This document shows positions 17,700 through 30,640 of a stretch of 64,000 nucleotides of DNA, one piece after another; position 1 is the stretch's first letter, and every line of letters starts with the position of its first letter. Source of the DNA: Kuschelorhynchus macadamiae (Eukaryota > Arthropoda > Insecta > Coleoptera > Curculionidae); NCBI GenBank assembly GCA_030620095.1, contig JAUTXW010000537.1, positions 1,389,501-1,453,500 on the forward strand. Reading direction: 5' to 3'. The position numbers were made by a program, and so were the translations under genes. The notes beneath the pieces were generated by a model. The model had not been told where the DNA came from. It was given only the letters and a program-made list of their open reading frames with translations, and searched no databases.

Positions 17700-19280
17700 C
17701 TTCTAATACTAACTTCTCTAATAGAAAAATCACTATCCGCTTTAGAAGTTGAGTTTATTCGGAATTAAATAATTTTTTAATGGCATAATAAATTGTAGCA
17801 GTAGATATTTATCATTTCTGAAAATTAAGGGATAATCGTACCCCATTAAATTATAATGCATTTTTAATTTTAATTTGTTTTAATTATTAATTTAGAGGTA
17901 AAAAGCTATGTATCAAGTTTAAAGGCTTTTAGTATTTTTAGAACACGCAATCAAAGCATGTCCGCAATGTTTTCATAGCACGTCAACTAAAAACCCAATT
18001 TTGACAATAAACAAAAAACTCTGAAGTAGTCGACAATATAATCATTCCGCATGACTTACCAAATAATAATTGACAATGACATTGTAATAGCGGCTTTCAT
18101 GCTACAAAGGAATTCCATGTGGTGACACTTAATTACAGAGTAATGCTTCTAGTTGGATAACCCAGCTACTTTTACTAGTACAGTAGAATAATTAGAAAGA
18201 AATTTGATTATGGCTACGTCAATAAGCTAGTAAGATTTAAGTTATTTTGTAATAGTAACAGCAGGAAATATTGTTTATTTATCGTTTAATAATCTTTGTA
18301 CGTATGTTAGTTTCCTATTTCCTATATGACATAAAAACAATACATTATCTATTATTTCTAAGTAAAATTACTATAGCACAAAAAATGGCTGTCGAGCTTA
18401 ACAAAAAATAGAAAACTTGAAATTAAATTTTTTAAATTATTTTTTGTTTATCATTTTCTATCGGATGATGACCAATGTTTATTTATTATATCATTATTAT
18501 ATTTGAAGTAACTCCCAGAAAAAAAAATGCAGAATTATTAATAATACCAGTATAAAAAAATATATATCTTTGCTTAAATAAAAACAAAGTAGACGTAGAC
18601 GCATATTAATGAGAGAGTTCTCTAAATTTTGAAAACATTTTTTCCAGGCTCAAGGGACTAAAATATTTGAAAAAATCTTGCAGGGTGATTTTCTGAAAAT
18701 TACATACTTTTTAGCCGAAGGGCCAACATCACTTCTTCATGTTTCATTTACGAAAGGCTAGCTTGCTTTCTTATTGCTTATTCTGAGAAGGTATATTCGC
18801 AAAAGCATTTGCTGCTAGTCCAATAGCAGTCGCGTATCTGCGTGAAGCTGTCACTTATCACTGTCTTTTTAATTGTTAACATCAAAAAAAGCACGAACAT
18901 TTGTTTGCTGCCGGCTAACAGCAACTAAGTCCACAATTGTAAACGAGTAAGGATGATTTTTTTAACAACCTTGAGCATTCAATATTACACAAATAAGGGA
19001 AAAAATATAATCCACCATTTTCAGAGATAAGAAAACTTCTATATTTTAAATAGAAACCCTGATTATTTTGACATTAGCAGATACCTTAGATCTCCCGCTT
19101 TCCAGAAATACCTACGTTTGTGTCTCTATCTTGAGAAGCTTAGTAATTATGGGTTTTCAAACGTAACATTACACTTATGACCTCCACTTTTTTTACTTTT
19201 GTCTACCTTATCTTTTGACAAGCCGAAACATCAAAATTTAACAAAATAGCAAAAGTCTTTTGAAATTGTTATTTTAATTT
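17700..19280. other. No gene recognised
   Basis: AT-rich noncoding sequence. A faint HINE-tail resemblance at about 18650-18700 (gggacta, gaaaaaatcttgcaggg) is too weak to call. Confidence 0.45.
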
Positions 19281-19288
19281 TATCTAAA

Positions 19289-19640
19289 ATGTTCTCGTTA
19301 CCTGAAAAAGGAAAAGCTGTGCTGATGTATGCTGAAATAAAATCGATTATTGAAATTCAGCGAAGGTTTAGAAGGATGTTCGATAAAGAACCGCCAAGCA
19401 GACAAGCTATGAAATCGTGTTATAAATTAATGTGAAATTCCGAATCTCTAATTAGAAAAAGGAGAATAGTATACGAAAAGGAAATTTTGGATAAGACAAT
19501 TTTAGTTCAGGAATGCTTTCAAGCAAATCCGTCCACATCTATAAGAAAACCTGGATCAGTTCTATCATAACCAAAGACTACTGTTCGCTGAATTATAAAA
19601 ACGTGGGTCTTCTAAAGAATTGGACCCACGGAATTTGATA
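19289..19640 (+). pseudogene. Mariner-like transposase N-terminal relic
   Basis: Starts MFSLPEKGKAVLMYAEIKS, then IIEIQRRFRRMFDKEPPSRQ, a helix-turn-helix region typical of mariner-type transposases in insects, and later KTTVR as in the second DNA-binding helix. Stops occur after about 48 codons and again further on. No catalytic domain follows. Confidence 0.55.
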
Positions 19641-20797
19641 ATTTTTGAATATAAAATAAAGTTTACCTTCTTTCAACTATTTAAAAAAACTAAATGAATG
19701 AACCACTCTTTCTATATAAAAAAAAAGAAGTTCGACATTTTCACTGCATTTCCATGCGAAAACTCCTAATATGACAGTTTTAAGAAAGGATATCATAGAG
19801 TGTTGCCAAACTTACATTATAGTAACAATTTTGACTAGTATTTTAGAAGATGTAATTTGCGCGTTACCGAGCGCTTTCTTTATAGCAATCCTAACCTAAT
19901 TTTATAACAATTAAATTTAATGACAGCCAAATAACAGTGAAATGCATCAACGTCGGATGTTAGACTTCCGCCAGTGATGCACTTGGCTGTTGTTCGCCTT
20001 TTCTAGTGCATTCACGTTTCTGCTGTAACCGATCCACCTATGTATGTAACAAAAGTGTCCATAATTAATTTGCATCAATTAATGTTTCTCTTTAAGGTTG
20101 TATCTTGATGATTTTTTGTAATGTTAAGATGCCAACATGAAGGGAAATTTACTTGTCCAAAAAATGTAAAGCATGGCTGTTTTTTTATTTTTTGTATTAT
20201 ATTTATAGATAAAAAAGTAAGAAAACAAGTTTATTTTATGTCTTTTTATAATTGTTTCTAGTAGTTTCATACAAAACTAGCGAATTTTCATAAAAAAGAA
20301 GAAAGTAAATAGGGTTTAAGATCTGTAAGAACTTTGAGGATCAATAACTCAAATTGAAAACGAGGACGAAAAAATATGAAATCGGCGATGGTGTAAATAA
20401 TTAACCAAATTTATATTCCGTTTTTCTTTCATAATTTATACAGATATTAAAAATAAACTTGGCAACGTGGCATCTCCAACACATGAATTATCCATTCATT
20501 TATCACTTAACTGAATTATGTGTCATGCGGCTATCAAAGATGATCAATAGAATATCTAACATATTAATTTGGTACTTGTAGTTGGAAGGAAATAATACAT
20601 TTTTATACTATAAAGCATCATGTAATCAATCTTTTACGTGTTTCATAAGTTATATTTTGTAAAAAATATGTTTTTAGCGATATTCCAAAAACAACTTAAG
20701 TGCAATCTTCCAAAAACTTAGTTTTTACGATTCTAATTTGAAAACAAGTGCTTCATCTATATATTTTTCTGTGTTGGAATTATTTAAAAAAAGGTAA

Positions 20798-21200
20798 TCT
20801 TTCAAATATATATTTCAGTTGTGTCAAATTTCGTCGGTTTAATTCTTTACAAAAACCTGAATAAATTATGTTCGAGGAAGCCATATTACATCTTAATGGG
20901 AAAGTTAATCGACATAACTGTCGAATATGAGGATCAGAAAATGCTCGTGTATTTGAAAAATACGTAAGGGATTCTCCAAACATTACGGTTTGGTGTGGAT
21001 TATCTAGAACAAGGATATAGGGTAATTTCTTTTTTGCCAATCCCATAGTTACAGCGGCCCAAATTTGTCCAAAAATGTAGAGAAATTAGACATTTCCTTG
21101 ACCTCATCTGTCATGCAAAAGGCGGTAATTTTACAAGCATGCCATATCAGGAAATTTCTGGGAGCAAATGGATAGAATGGATATACTGAATGTTATTTAT
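20798..21200 (+). pseudogene. Mariner-like transposase catalytic-core relic
   Basis: The plus strand reads MFEEAILHLNGKVNRHNCRI, ENARVFEKYVRDSPNITVWC, GLSRTRI and FFFANPIVTAAQICPKM with three in-frame stops. The pattern (xEAxFHLNGxVNRHNCRIW, RDSPKVxVWCGL, ANPTVTA) matches the first half of the catalytic domain of insect mariner-like transposases. An open frame on the opposite strand here is only its shadow. Confidence 0.6.
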
Positions 21201-21404
21201 AATAAATATTAAGTGGCTGATGCCGTAGAGGTCCTTTGGGTTTGGGGGCCGGGTGACGATCACAAAATAACCACTACTACTATTCCGCCATCTGAATGTC
21301 ACTAATTTTTTAACATGTTCGTAACGCTCCCGAACAAAAGTAATGGCAAGAAAAGATTTTGTGGTTATCCCGTATCTACAAGAACCTTAGAATATAAATA
21401 AGAA

Positions 21405-21500
21405 ATCATTAGACGGTGTCAAATTGGATTTACTTTCTGACGTTACGCCTGCACGAGGCAACCTCAGAGGTATCTACTGCACAAAATCAAAACACTGAAT
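21405..21500 (-). mobile_element. Degenerate Penelope-type terminal repeat
   Basis: Aligned by eye with the terminal sequences at 11390-11480 and 25240-25340 (gcacgaggca, gacggtgtcaaat). The hammerhead-like core is eroded. Confidence 0.4.
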
Positions 21501-21963
21501 GACCTTTGATGAGCAGAGCTCAGGTAAAATTTACATACTTAAAAGATATAGAGACTACGAATACCCTTCCTTGAGAACATTAAACAAAGCAAGTATCTAA
21601 ACAAAAATGTATACAAATAAACAATAAATTAATAGTTATTACAGAAATACTATAACTAAATACAAATTAGTAGAAAGACACTCAAGAGTATCATCAGTTA
21701 GAAAGACTGTATAGAGAATATAATTTTATTTTTTTTTTATAATTTTGCAGACAAATTAAACAAATCTACATCTTGAAAAGTGCAATTATTAAAGTTTCGG
21801 ACAATGCGACATAATGAGGAATTAAGCCCGAGGTTTGTTCTTCGGTAAGGAACTACAAATAAATTTTGTTCCCTAAAACGACTGCCAGCAAATCTGGAGC
21901 ATCTATGAGGTTGTTTAAAATTTTAAAGAGAATAATTAAGTCGGGACATAGTTCTCCTTAACT

Positions 21964-24024
21964 CTAATGGTAATATTTTATAATAATCAATTTCAAGTTA
22001 AACTTAAAAGACAAAAATCGCAAACATTTCTTTTGCACTCTTTCGATTCTTTGAATATACATCAAATAATTTGGGGTCCACACTGGTGAAGCAAAGTTCA
22101 GTTTATTGTAAATAAATGCATAATAAAGTGAAATAAGTGTCTGCGAATTCCTAAAATCTTTGCAGTTTCTATTAATAAGTCCCAATAATTGGAATAAAGA
22201 ATTAATCATTATTTCTATATGCATCCTAAAAGACCATTTTCTGTCCATTATGACCCCCAAATCCCGAATTAAAAGAAATAGTGTAGCACTTACTTAAATT
22301 TAGATTTAAGCTATTATGTTCGCAATACAGTCTTCAAGAGACTCAACTGAATTAAATATTTTCATGTCATCAGCATAAATTAAAAACTTTGAAAACCTGA
22401 AGCAGCTCTTTATATCATTTATGAAGATATTAAATAATAAGGGGCCCAAATGACTACGCTGAGAAACTCCCGATGTTATGCTTATCGGCTCTGACTTACA
22501 GCCCATCATAGATATTTTAGAGGTTCTTCCAGTGATGTAAGAGGCTACACAACGGCAGACATCCGCACGCACTCCGATCTCAGACAGCTTGTTTATTAAA
22601 TTTTTTTGATCGATTCGATCAAACGCTTTGCTAAAATCAGTGTAATTGCATCTACACGCCGTTGAGCATCCATGCATCCAGTCACGTAGTCAGAGAAGCA
22701 CAACAGATTTGTCTTAACTGAACGGTCCGGATAAATATCCATTCGTACACAATTTTTTCCACGACCTTCGCAAAAACGCTCAACTTACTGATCGGGTGAT
22801 AATTTTGAATATCTGTTCTTGTTCCACCTTTGAAAATTGGATCAATATGAAAAATTTTCCAGCTATTTGGGAAATATCCAACATGCAGAGATTTATTATA
22901 GATTATAAACAATGGTTCAGACTAGCTATCAGAACATTTTTTTACAAATAGGAGTGGAATTCCATCAGGACCCCCATTCCCTTCTTTACGTCAAGAGAAT
23001 CGAGATTTCTATATTTCCTATTAGACGTTTCTGTAAGGTCCCCTACATCTGCAGCAGGAGGAACACGTGCAACCTAAATACTTGAAAAATATTCCCTAAA
23101 AAGCGAACAGATCTCTTGTCCACCCTGCACGACTTTACCATAAAGTTCCATAGATGAAGGGTAAAAGGAATCGCCATTCTTTTTTTGAGATAAATACTTC
23201 CAGAATTCCTTTAGTTAGCTCTTATGTCATGCTCAGTATTGTCAAGAAAATTGCGAAAGTCTTGGTTTATAAGTTGTTTTGATCTCGATCGCAAAATACG
23301 ATAAAGATCGTATGAGTTTGGGTCTTTAAACATTTTCCATTTTTGTGCACTCTTTATTCTTTTCTGTTGTTTTCTTAATTGTCACTAGCCTAAAATAGAC
23401 AGGAAAACGATTACTTTTAAGAACATGCTTTAGCACAAAACGATTTAGAATCTCAAAAACTTGAGCATAAAATATTTGTACGGCACTATCCAAATCTAGT
23501 CCATCCATCAAATCATGCCAATTAATGCTTGAAATTTCTCTATTTATTAAATTGTAAGGACCATTAGAAAAATTGTACTTTTGCTGTGGCGTATTATGAT
23601 TTAAAGACCTAAGAGTATGATATTGAAAAGAGCACTCAATTGAAGGATGTGCCAGATCTTCCCCTACGAGGGGATTATTGCTACGTTTTATATTACTTAT
23701 AATGCTTTTGTTACACAAAATAAGATCTAATGTTCTGTTTAAATTATTTTTTAAAAAATTAAATTGCTTTAATTCACAAAATGACAGTTGATCAACTGCT
23801 ACTGATGATTTATTATCTACTTCATTAGGTTCAAAAAAAATGTCATTAGGTATTTCTAACCATTTTAGTTTAGGCATATTAAAGTCACCCAAAATTATAA
23901 CAGTATGATTATTTAACTTTTTCCAGTTATTATTTAAGTTCGATATAAAACAGTTTTGGGCATAATTATCATCACCCGGCAAATAAACATAATAAACAAA
24001 CACCATGTTTGATTTATTGTCCAA
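21964..24024 (-). mobile_element. Jockey/CR1-like LINE fragment with endonuclease and reverse transcriptase
   Basis: Minus-strand pieces in order: endonuclease part 23326-24024 (NHTVIILGDFNMPKLKWLEI, TLDLILCN); RT fingers 22682-22912 (HVGYFPNSWKIFHIDPIFKG, YHPISKLSVFAKVVEKIV); RT palm 22306-22677 (FSKAFDRIDQKNLINKLSEI, GVSQRSHLGPLLFNIFINDI, LIYADDMKIF); and the RT thumb/C-terminal part 21964-22260 (GVIMDRKWSFRMHIE, RIERVQKKCLRFL). The catalytic YADD survives but the frames are broken, GVPQGS has become GVSQRS, and no ORF1 is visible. A dead, 5'-truncated copy of a non-LTR retrotransposon that copied itself by target-primed reverse transcription. Confidence 0.85.
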
Positions 24025-24029
24025 ATTCT

Positions 24030-24600
24030 GATTACAAAGGAATTACATTTTTTGGTGTCCTTAAGCATTGCCCGATCTTTTTATGTGTACTAAAAATTGT
24101 GAAACTCTTGGATCGTCGCAGAATTCTTGCAATTTTATCTGTGGTACCCTGAATAAAAGACAAAACTGTACTACTTGATGGTTGAGTATCCAAGACTGGT
24201 TTAAGTCTGGGATTATTATAATACCTAATTGAACGCCTGTAATATTTGAATTGATTGGGTTGATTTATATTAGGCCCAGATTGATAAGTAAAGTCTTTGG
24301 TAACTAAACACTTCTATTGACTATTGCTACAGTACAGCCCAAGGGTCGGATCGACAAGGTCCGCCCTTGCCCTCCTTACGTCTATCGTATATCTCTAGTT
24401 AAATGTATCTATTACGGATTAATCTAATATGCCACACCTTGAGTACGATGCCTCGTCAGCGTGTACATTCCTCTTATACATTGCCAACATATTAACAATA
24501 ACAACTTGCTATACAGGGTGATACTATACGCCTAATATCTTCAATGCAATATCCGTTTGGTTTTAAAGCTTCAGTCAGTTTTTCTGTTCGTTTTGAATTC
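24030..24600 (-). mobile_element. Second Penelope-like fragment
   Basis: Minus-strand translation gives YYNNPRLKPV and FIQGTTDKIARILRR, parallel to KYNNPTPQ and FMHGTTDKIAYVQSS in the element at 11.4-12.5 kb. It covers the linker between RT and GIY-YIG. Coding is broken and no nuclease domain is left. Confidence 0.6.
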
Positions 24601-24624
24601 GCATCACAAAACCCTAAAGACTAA

Positions 24625-24700
24625 TGAATTCTGAGGGAGTGAAGATCCCTGAAGATGCCTCCAATTTGACACGGTGTAAACGCAAGGACCATGATTTTGA
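24625..24700 (+). mobile_element. Penelope-type terminal repeat with internal deletion
   Basis: The sequence gaagatccctgaagatgcct is the same block as at 25250, but the following part up to tgacacgg is deleted, removing the GAAAC of the hammerhead-like core. Confidence 0.45.
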
Positions 24701-25030
24701 ATTGACTCCAGCCGTGAAAGCTTTTGTACTATAATAGAATACAAAGTTATTCACCCTTGCACATTGATAAAAAATATTTACGCAGTCTCCTGGGCTCTTT
24801 ACGAAGGAAATAGGAGTGCATAATATGCGCAACAAAAGCAATACTTACTGATGATTAACAAACAAATAGTACTGAAAATTAGAATTCGGTAAGTAAGAAT
24901 AGTCTCCCAGTAATTCTAATAAACTTCTCAGTGCACTCTATTCATTGGGCACAGTAGGATTGTGCTGTGGTTGGTATTCCAAGCAAAAATGCGAATCTAC
25001 CGGAAGTATATTCTATAACTCCAGCGCTTT

Positions 25031-25146
25031 TTAATTCACGTTACACCAACGTCATAACAAGGATACTATGATTCCTATGGGTTATTGCGCCTGCGACATT
25101 GCAGGACATTTCAAACAGGCATGACGTTGGTGTAACATGAAATTAA
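25031..25146. repeat. Small inverted-repeat element
   Basis: Arms of about 25 bp (ttaattcacgttacaccaac at 25035 and its complement at about 25127-25146) enclose about 65 bp. It looks like a short foldback or MITE-like insertion; no target duplication was identified. Confidence 0.5.
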
Positions 25147-25229
25147 ACCATATTAACATTAGAACGAAAGCTTTCAGGGCTGTGGTCAATTAAAAAAATA
25201 ATTTCAGTGTTCATGTGTGTTTCATTCTG

Positions 25230-25340
25230 TGTTCCGATCTCGTGAAATGAAGATCCCTGAAAATGCCTCGTGCAATCGAAGGCGAAACGTCGGAAAATTT
25301 TGACACGGTCTGATCCCAAGAACCGTGTTTCCATATTAAC
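25230..25340 (+). mobile_element. Penelope-type terminal repeat with hammerhead-like core
   Basis: Positions 25255-25291 read CCCTGAAAATGCC, a loop, AATCGAAGGC and GAAACGTC, the arrangement of a hammerhead ribozyme core, followed by tgacacggtctgatcccaag. The same block occurs on the minus strand at 11.4 kb. Confidence 0.5.
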
Positions 25341-25625
25341 ATTATTGTTCCCAACGAAAGTCGGGAATCAACAGTGTAACTCAATGATTATTGTGATACT
25401 AGCCAGCGAAATAGTTATTTCTGTTATTCCATTTTATAAACCATAACACTGTATCGAAAAATAATTGATTTTGAATATATATATATACCTAGCAGCTTGT
25501 ATTGACGACACCTTGAAAGTGATATCGAGTTTTGAGCTAGAACAGAGCAAACAAGGACAATATTTAGCATGAAATATTTTCCAATTATTTTTGTACCAGT
25601 TTCATTGGTTTTTGGTTAATAAAAC

Positions 25626-25665
25626 GCCAACATTTCGATCTTTATTTGAGATCTTTTTCAGGGCT
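25626..25665 (-). ncRNA. Hammerhead-like motif of a second Penelope family
   Basis: Minus strand: CCCTGAAAAAGATC, tcaaataaa, GATCGAAATGTTGGC. CTGA-x, a perfect GATC/GATC stem II and GAAA are in hammerhead order. I recall similar sequences from Penelope-like elements of several animals. Cleavage-site sequence not confirmed. Confidence 0.45.
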
Positions 25666-26514
25666 ACAATAAGTAAAAATCGCACACTTTAGATTAAAAA
25701 AAATACATTAACATTTTTGTTTTACGTTTGTTACGCTTATTCAAAAATGAAACCATAAAAAGAATTTTTTTTAAACAATTTCATTCACATCATCAAATTA
25801 ATTTGTGAAGAGTTACATATATGCTGTGTTATTGTATATCTATGAAGCCTGAACTCCAGAACTTAGCGTAATAGATAAAATTCCTTGTGCTGCTGTGACT
25901 CTTTCTGAAAAACCTATAAAGAATGAATTACTTTCTCAAGTACTTGATAAACAAAACTTATTGATAAAGGTAATTTGTTTTCTCATGCTCAGCGTGTCAT
26001 AAATTATCACTATCCTAGTTAACATAATGTTAATTATTAATAGGATATGATTACAGTGTGCTGAAATAATAATCAATAAATGTGTATGAAAGCTCGGAAA
26101 CTAGTAACGACTAGCTTTCGGAATTATCTATCATTTTCAAATAGTCAGGGGTCACAAACTTCTAGATTTATTGGACAAGTTAGCGTGCATTGTTGATTTA
26201 GTGGATTTAGTTAATTGAGAGACCCTTGGAGTAATAGACTAAGATAAAGTTTCCTACATACTGAATGTTTTTTTTCCGAAACCTTTTAATTTTATTGGGC
26301 GAATAAAAAAATATATATTGGTAATGAATCCTAATTTAAAAAGTATTTCCGGTTAGTTTAAATCTAGTTTAAGTAATTCATACTACAGGTGTTATAGTAT
26401 GGATAGATTTATAAAATTTATCCCTAAACATATTATTTTCTCTGCCAGCAATTGCAAAAGGTAAGTTGAAAATCAAAAGTTTTAAAAACAAAAATAAAAC
26501 AAAATATTTTTAGC

Positions 26515-26825
26515 TATTTGGCCACACTCGATAAAAAAAATGAAAATTAAAACTATAAGTTTTATATACCTTCTAGTCCACAGAGAAGGTATCCAAGAAA
26601 CGAAACTGCCAAAACCTTGTCTTTTAAACGTTTTGGGAAAAAAGTCTACCCTTGTATTTAGCAGCTAGAAAAATTGAAGACGTGGGTAGATTTTGACCCG
26701 AAACATTAAAAAAACTAGGTTTTCGTTCCTTGGGTATCTTCTTTGCGGACCCAGAACACAATTATCACTCCTTTAAAATTTTAGTGTAATATTTTTAATT
26801 TTTTGACTGTGGCGAAATGCCCAAT
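26515..26825. repeat. Foldback element of about 300 bp
   Basis: Nested imperfect inverted repeats: ttggccacactcgataaaa near 26519 with its counterpart near 26800-26820, cagagaaggtatccaagaaa near 26580 with ttccttgggtatcttctttg near 26725, and an inner pair around gtctacccttg and gtgggtagatttt. The whole can fold into one long hairpin, like a MITE. Confidence 0.55.
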
Positions 26826-29639
26826 TACATTTTATTAGCATGTAACAAAAAACAGTACTTATTTTGAATATTAAGCTATGGTACATTTATTATTTATTGT
26901 TTTATAGACACACTTAATCATAAAAATGTTTTGGAATTTCACTTTGATGTTTAAAATTTCAATATTTGTATATATACACCTGTATCATACCTATATCTTC
27001 TATAATATTTATTGACAAAACACTTTTCTAGCATGAGAATTATTTCAACTAAATTTCATTCTATTTTAACCATCCAGACTATTCAGCCCATTTAATTTCT
27101 ACAATTTCGCCCGGACTATCACGCCTGTCTACTCAGCTTAGCGTCCTTCATCCTCACGGTATCCTCATTCTGGATATACCGAGGAGCTATATTTGAGTCC
27201 TCCTCGAAAAATAGTTTTGTGACAGTATTGCTCAGTGTTAGGAATCATACGTATTTATCCTCAGATCTACGGATTTTCAAGACATTCCCGGATAAATGAT
27301 CAAAAAAATATAAGGATTTTTTAGATCATACGAATTAACCTAATAAATTAGTTTAAATTTTATAACATATACACTGACAAATCACATGATCAGCAATGTG
27401 GTTCGTGATACTGGCGAACGCCTAACGCATCCATCTCTCTGTCTTCTTTCACACCAGATTTCAGGTCCAGTCATTGAACCCTATAGTTACGAATTAATAT
27501 TTAAAATAATTATTTAGAGAAAAACGGTTTATTTATTCAAAGAGTTCATTAGTTACAATTGTCAAATCACAAAGGTGAGGTTATGTTTGTTGGTTACAGA
27601 AAACTGCGGATATTTCTACAGATTTTTAATTCTTAATCTACGGATTTTATGCGGCATTGATTCGGATTTTTGGTATCAAAAGGTTCCCAATACTGATGTT
27701 GCTTGTGCTGTTAGAACGCTCGTTTACACACCCGTTGTACCACTTTAGTGTATGCGAACCTTTTCCGTGTTGTTTAAAAAGTCAAGCATTATGGCCGCCT
27801 TTTGAGTAAAATGTGCATTTTAGCTCTTTTTTATTAGTGACCGTAAGTCGTAGTAGAGAGTAATTCCACGTTCCCTATACTAAACCAACTGCACGTTTTG
27901 ATTGTTTTTTCTACCTACAGAGGTACACTTTACATTATGAACTGATTTGTGACATTTTAACCAAACTATCGCATTTTTTTCCTGCTTGAAGTAAGCTAGA
28001 AATTTGCTTTTCAACTGAGTAATGCTACAAGAAAGTAATATTTTATTTAATATTCAGAAAAATCTGGTTTTGCATTAAATATTTTTACTGTCAGATAAAT
28101 TTGTTTATGCACTTTTCTAACTGTAATATTACTTTTTAAGATACTTTTAAGCATATATATTAGATTTAGTAGTAGTATTTCGAATTTAAACTTGAAATCA
28201 CGTATGTATGTTTTAGATTTGGTGTAGCTTTAACGAGTGTTTACTTATGCTAGATCTTTATGAATAGAATGATAGTTCATTCAGCTTGTTTTAGAGTGTA
28301 AATCGTGATTTCACTCACAATATCTCTTTGCAGTATCGTGTTTAGTATATACGTTAATAATTTTATTTGTGATAAAAGAGATTTTACCACCTTCGTCATT
28401 CTGATTTTATGTGTTTTGAATATAAATTTGACTTAAAATGTACACTCTGTTTATTTATTTCAGGGCACACAAGCTTATTAAAAGATCAGGCTTTAAAAGC
28501 TATTGTAACTAGAAACAATAATCTGAACCCCTATACGCCTATCGAAGCGTTATAGCTCTTTGTAAAAGGCAAGTGGCCATCACTAGTCTAATCTTTGATT
28601 ACACAGAATTAATCTCAGAACGGTTTGGAACAATATTGTCAAAATATTACAGTTGGCATTTAATAACGTGTATTATTTATTGGCCTATATAAAAACAAGT
28701 TAAGCAAATAATTTTAGAGAAGTGGAGCAAAAATTGTTTCCGACAAGACGGATCACCCTGTATAGAAACAAGAATTCACCAAATTCGATATTTTAGTAGC
28801 GAAATATTTGATCAAATATCTGGCACATAATCACTAAACACGCTTATTGAGGCCGTACGCCGAACTCTAGCATATTAAAAGAAGTCATGGATGTGACCTA
28901 GCAGGCAATTAGTATTTTAGCTCTCTACAAGTTTACATTCGAACAGATTTTTACATTTCGGAAATTTTCACTTTTACATGAATGCCAAACATTCGAATAC
29001 GACTGAGCGAAAATGCTTCGTTAAGTTATACTTCTCAGTTTAGAGAACAAACGTTAAGCGTAAGGCCTGACGCAAAGGAGGTTCAAATTGGCCCCCAGTC
29101 ACTCTCCACCGAATCTACGGTCACCTTCATGGTGCTAAATGATCTTTAATATTGACGCGTTTCCTTTAAAGCTCACCAACCAACCGATCAACTTTTGCAT
29201 GCATTATTTTAACTTCCCCATGTAACAGCTAATATGTTGTAATAATATTTACACTATATAGAGGAAGTACCAACAAATATATTTTTAGTAAAAAAAATCA
29301 TGTCTGTACGCATGTGTGCGTATGTAGAAAAATGATTTTTTTGTGTTTCTGACTTAAGATCTTCATCAACTAGTTCAATGCCAGCTCGTAGTATTTGGCA
29401 CTATATTTCCGCTGATTGTGATGGGTTGCGGGATTTCTACTCTTCCCTTGGAAAGATGTTTGTTTCTCTACCAACGATCTTTACGAAATTTATTCATAAA
29501 TCTCGGATATAATCCAATTAGGTATAGAAACCTTTTTACCGCTATCTACTAAGACTTCAAAACCTCTCAATAATAAACCCTGGTTTTCAAAATCCTGAGA
29601 TAATGCCAGGCTAGAGAAAATCCGTACTCATCACAAAAA
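26826..29639. other. No gene recognised
   Basis: AT-rich noncoding sequence. A short mariner-terminus-like string (gatcaccctgtatag) stands at about 28750. Confidence 0.45.
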
Positions 29640-30640
29640 ACTTCGAAAAATCTACAGGTAAAAAACCAAGCCCGAAATCATTACAATCGCATATTTCTCG
29701 AAGCCAAAAATGCCTTCACTACACACATAAAAAGCAAAGTAGTTTTTTGCCAAAATGGGAGCCAATCGTTTAGATCGCTTGCTAAAAATATTAATTTAAA
29801 CTTCAGAATAAGCTTCTTTCCACCCGTAACTTCTGGTGTTTAAATAGTCTCCACATTTAAAGCAAAAACTGAGCTTTTTGCAAAACCATTCGCCGCAGAG
29901 TCTGTATCGTCATTTCCCCCCTCCATCAATACCAGCTTTAACATATAATGTGCACAAAATTACTCTCAGGGCTAAAAAAGTACGACGTATTCTCATAACA
30001 CTTAATACCAAAAATGTCCTATGACAAAAAAGGGATTCAAAACTCTTCTCTCTAACTACTGACCCAAATCCCTTCTCCCAATTATGAGTAAAGCAATGCA
30101 GAAGTATATTAATAATGATCTTTTTAACTACCACCGAAGATTCACAGCAGGTCTTCTCCACTTCGTAACCCACAACTGGAATAAGTCCATCAAACTCCAC
30201 GGAGAAGCCCAAATTGTGGCCCTCGACATATCCAAAGCATTTTACCAAGTCTGGCATGATGCACTTCTGAACAAACTTCCTGCCTATGGTCTTTCTCCAA
30301 AACTTTGTACTTAGATTGCCAGGTTTCCTTCCAACAAAACTATTTCTGTAGTGGTTGACAGTCATCTATCAAACTTTCACCAAATCAACGCAGGCGTTCC
30401 ATAGGGTTCAGTGTTGGAACCTACCCTATTCTTCCAGCACATCAATGATCTGCTTTCTTCTACCAGTAATCTTATTCACCGCTATGCTGACGATAGCACA
30501 CTCTACTCCAATACACAGTTTCTCAAACTTGTCTCCATGACTGAAATTGATGATAAGCGTAGAGCAATAACTTTATCCCTAACCGAGGACCTCATAAAAA
30601 TCGTAATGGAGAGCAAAGAAACTTGTACAGTTTAACGCCA
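29640..30640 (+). mobile_element. LINE reverse transcriptase fragment (jockey-like)
   Basis: The plus strand carries FEAKNAFTTHIKSKVVFCQN at about 29.7 kb. After breaks, RT motifs follow: HGEAQIVALDISKAFYQVWH, DALLNKLPAYGLSPKLC, NAGVP-GSVLEPTLFFQHIND (GVPQGS with a stop in place of Gln) and LIHRYADDSTLYS. Several stops and shifts show a dead copy. It is distinct from the minus-strand LINE that begins just downstream. Confidence 0.75.

Noticed and set aside
20780..21046. 88-codon minus-strand frame
   Set aside because: The plus strand here encodes recognisable transposase motifs, so the minus frame is a shadow.
24614..25334. Minus-strand frames of 60-75 codons
   Set aside because: They lie over Penelope-type terminal repeats and a hammerhead-like motif; no coding signal.
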